5,427 bases of DNA from Tardiphaga sp. (lineage in GTDB: Bacteria; Pseudomonadota; Alphaproteobacteria; Rhizobiales; Xanthobacteraceae). Below are positions 4,177-5,427 of this stretch, piece by piece. A program made the position numbers and the translations under genes. The notes below the pieces were generated by a model that saw nothing but the letters and a program-made list of their open reading frames with translations, searched no databases and was not told where the DNA came from. The DNA lies in NCBI GenBank assembly GCA_028290765.1, contig JAQGJF010000410.1, positions 1 through 5,427 of the forward strand, written 5' to 3'. Numbering within the stretch: the stretch's first letter is position 1; the number at the start of each line of letters is the position of its first letter.

Positions 4177-5058
4177 ATGAAAGCAGCGTTTCTTCCTGAC
4201 CGGGGGGTGATCAAGGTGAGTGGCGCCGACGCGCGCGGCTTCCTCAACAACCTCGTCACCTCGGAGCTCGAACGGATCAATCCCGGCATTGGCGGTTTCG
4301 GGGCGCTGCTGACACCGCAGGGCAAGATCGTCGCGGATTTCCTGATCACCGAAGCCCCTGCCGAGGATGGCGGTGGTTTTCTGATCGACTGCGCCCGCGC
4401 GCTGGCGCAGGGTTTGGCCGACAAGCTCGGTTTCTACAAACTGCGCGCCAAGGTGCTGGTGGAAAATCTCTCCGACCGCCTCGGTGTTCTCGCGGTGTGG
4501 GATGGCGCGCCGACGACCCCAGTGGGGCAGGCATTCCCCGATCCGCGCGACGGCAGGCTCGGCTGGCGTATCCTGGTGCCGGCGGATTTCGCGCCAAAGG
4601 CCGCCGGCCTGATCGGCGCGGACATGGCCGACGCCGCGACCTATGACGCACATCGCATCGCCCGCGGCGTGCCGCGCGGCGGCGTCGATTTCAGCTATGG
4701 CGACGTGTTTCCGCACGAAACCAACATGGACCGGCTGCACGGCGTCGATTTCGACAAGGGCTGCTATATCGGCCAGGAGGTGGTGTCGCGAATGCAGCAT
4801 CGCGGCACCGCGCGCACCCGCATCGTACGCATGCTTCTCGATGGCGCTCCGCCCGAGGCGGGTGTCGAGATCCGCGCCGGCGACAAGCCGGTCGGCACCA
4901 TGGGCTCGTCGGCGGACGGCATTGGCCTCGCGCTGATCCGGCTCGATCGCGCCGCCGACGCGCTCGACGCCGCGGTGCCGCTGATGGCCGGCGGCATCGC
5001 GATCCGCCTCGCCGAGCCCGACAGCGTTCGTCTCGCACCGAAGAAGACCGTGGCATGA
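4177..5058 (+). CDS. ygfZ: Folate-binding protein YgfZ (GcvT-like, Fe-S cluster maintenance)
   Basis: A 293-residue member of the YgfZ/IBA57 (CAF17-transferase) family, which binds tetrahydrofolate and helps make or repair Fe-S clusters in enzymes such as MiaB. The family signature K-G-C-Y-x-G-Q-E is present at K194-G-C196-Y-I-G-Q-E201, in FDKGCYIGQEVVSRMQHRG. The N-terminal GcvT-like domain is visible from VIKVSGADARGFLNNLVTSEL (11-31) through ALLTPQGKIVADFLI (43-57). It continues with the YKLRAKV block (87-93) and the helix-loop YDAHRIARGVPRGGVDF (156-172). The C-terminal barrel follows from about 212 to 280. The length is typical of alphaproteobacterial members. The start ATG has AGAGAA six bases upstream. 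The stop overlaps the tag start by 4 bp (ATGA), indicating coupled translation. Key Cys196 is intact. The catalytic role of the protein is still debated in the field. Confidence 0.95.
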   Translation: MKAAFLPDRGVIKVSGADARGFLNNLVTSELERINPGIGGFGALLTPQGKIVADFLITEAPAEDGGGFLIDCARALAQGLADKLGFYKLRAKVLVENLSDRLGVLAVWDGAPTTPVGQAFPDPRDGRLGWRILVPADFAPKAAGLIGADMADAATYDAHRIARGVPRGGVDFSYGDVFPHETNMDRLHGVDFDKGCYIGQEVVSRMQHRGTARTRIVRMLLDGAPPEAGVEIRAGDKPVGTMGSSADGIGLALIRLDRAADALDAAVPLMAGGIAIRLAEPDSVRLAPKKTVA

Positions 5059-5427
5059 CGCGATCCGCCGTACTGCATCCGGATGGCCTGATCCGCTGCC
5101 CGTGGCCCACCACGGATCCGCTCTACGTCGCCTATCACGACACCGAATGGGGTGTGCCGGAATATGACGACCGCGCGCTATACGAAAAACTGATCCTCGA
5201 CGGCTTCCAGGCTGGCTTGTCGTGGATCACCATCCTGCGCAAACGCGACAATTTCCGCCGCGCCTTCGACGACTTCCAGCCGGAAAAGATCGCGCGCTAT
5301 AGCGAGAAAAAAGTCCACGCGCTGATGAACGACGCCGGCATCGTGCGCAACCGCTCCAAGATCGAAGGCACCATCAACAGCGCCAAATCCTATCTGAAGA
5401 TCATGGAGGGGGGCGCCGGCTTCTCGA
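5055..5427 (+). CDS. tag: DNA-3-methyladenine glycosylase I, 3'-truncated by the window
   Basis: The first 124 residues are visible, of a protein usually near 190-210 residues. Tag cuts 3-methyladenine out of alkylated DNA, leaving an abasic site. Compared with E. coli Tag, RCPW (14-17), PLYVAYHDTEWGVPEYDDRA (22-41), FQAGLSWITILRKRDNFRRAF (51-71) and NDAGIVRNRSKIEGTINSA (92-110) line up without gaps. C15 and H28 match the first two zinc ligands (Cys4, His17); the other pair lies beyond the window. W57 matches Trp46 of the base pocket. The residue aligning with Glu38 of E. coli Tag, which contacts the alkylated base, is Asp49 here, a conservative change. The start is the ATG at 5055 inside the ygfZ stop (ATGA overlap), so the pair forms an operon and may extend beyond 5427. 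No LexA or Ada site is evident. Confidence 0.95.
   Translation, partial: MTRSAVLHPDGLIRCPWPTTDPLYVAYHDTEWGVPEYDDRALYEKLILDGFQAGLSWITILRKRDNFRRAFDDFQPEKIARYSEKKVHALMNDAGIVRNRSKIEGTINSAKSYLKIMEGGAGFS

Noticed and set aside
4105..4800. Open frame of 231 codons on the minus strand, opposite ygfZ
   Set aside because: It is the shadow of the ygfZ coding strand, where the KGCYIGQE signature fixes the real frame.

Overview
The window reads as a GC-rich alphaproteobacterial chromosome segment, most likely from the Bradyrhizobium/Rhodopseudomonas/Afipia group (Nitrobacteraceae). The evidence is the codon use, a TIGR02301-family (DUF2385-type) exported protein, GC-rich palindromic repeats with GCCGGCGAAGGCCGGG-like cores that are common in those genomes, and the ygfZ-tag pair. 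The assignment rests on recognition, not on a search.

Layout, left to right. Bases 1-801 hold the 3' end of an FAD-linked oxidase (D-lactate/D-2-hydroxyglutarate dehydrogenase type) overlapping by 4 bp with a YpeA-like GNAT acetyltransferase. Bases 802-1041 are a gap filled mainly by a large imperfect palindromic repeat. On the minus strand, 1042-1824 encodes an SRAP/HMCES (YedK) protein that protects abasic DNA. A 62-bp divergent promoter region with a TTAAC-N7-GTTAA palindrome separates it from a plus-strand group: a helix-rich protein of unknown function (1887-2402), a Nudix hydrolase with a TTG start (2408-2833) and a small secreted TIGR02301-family protein (2900-3289). A separate small unknown gene (3444-3710) follows, with a CtrA-like TTAA pair upstream.

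The stretch 3711-4176 has no intact gene. It holds a double-hairpin repeat (3764-3817) and, on the minus strand, what I read as the wreck of a dihydroorotase gene (3816-4038). Its start codon with about 13 N-terminal residues, the LGSDHAPHTL active-site region and the C-terminal tail survive in the right order. Most of the gene between them is missing and the remaining parts are in different frames. This is the most notable observation in the window.

The right end (4177-5427) is a translationally coupled pair on the plus strand: the folate-binding Fe-S repair protein YgfZ and, overlapping by 4 bp and running off the window, DNA-3-methyladenine glycosylase I (Tag). Tag creates abasic sites and SRAP shields abasic sites in single-stranded DNA, so both belong to base-damage repair, but nothing shows that they are co-regulated. 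I found no phage, CRISPR, insertion sequence, tRNA or rRNA gene, and no clearly new multi-gene system.
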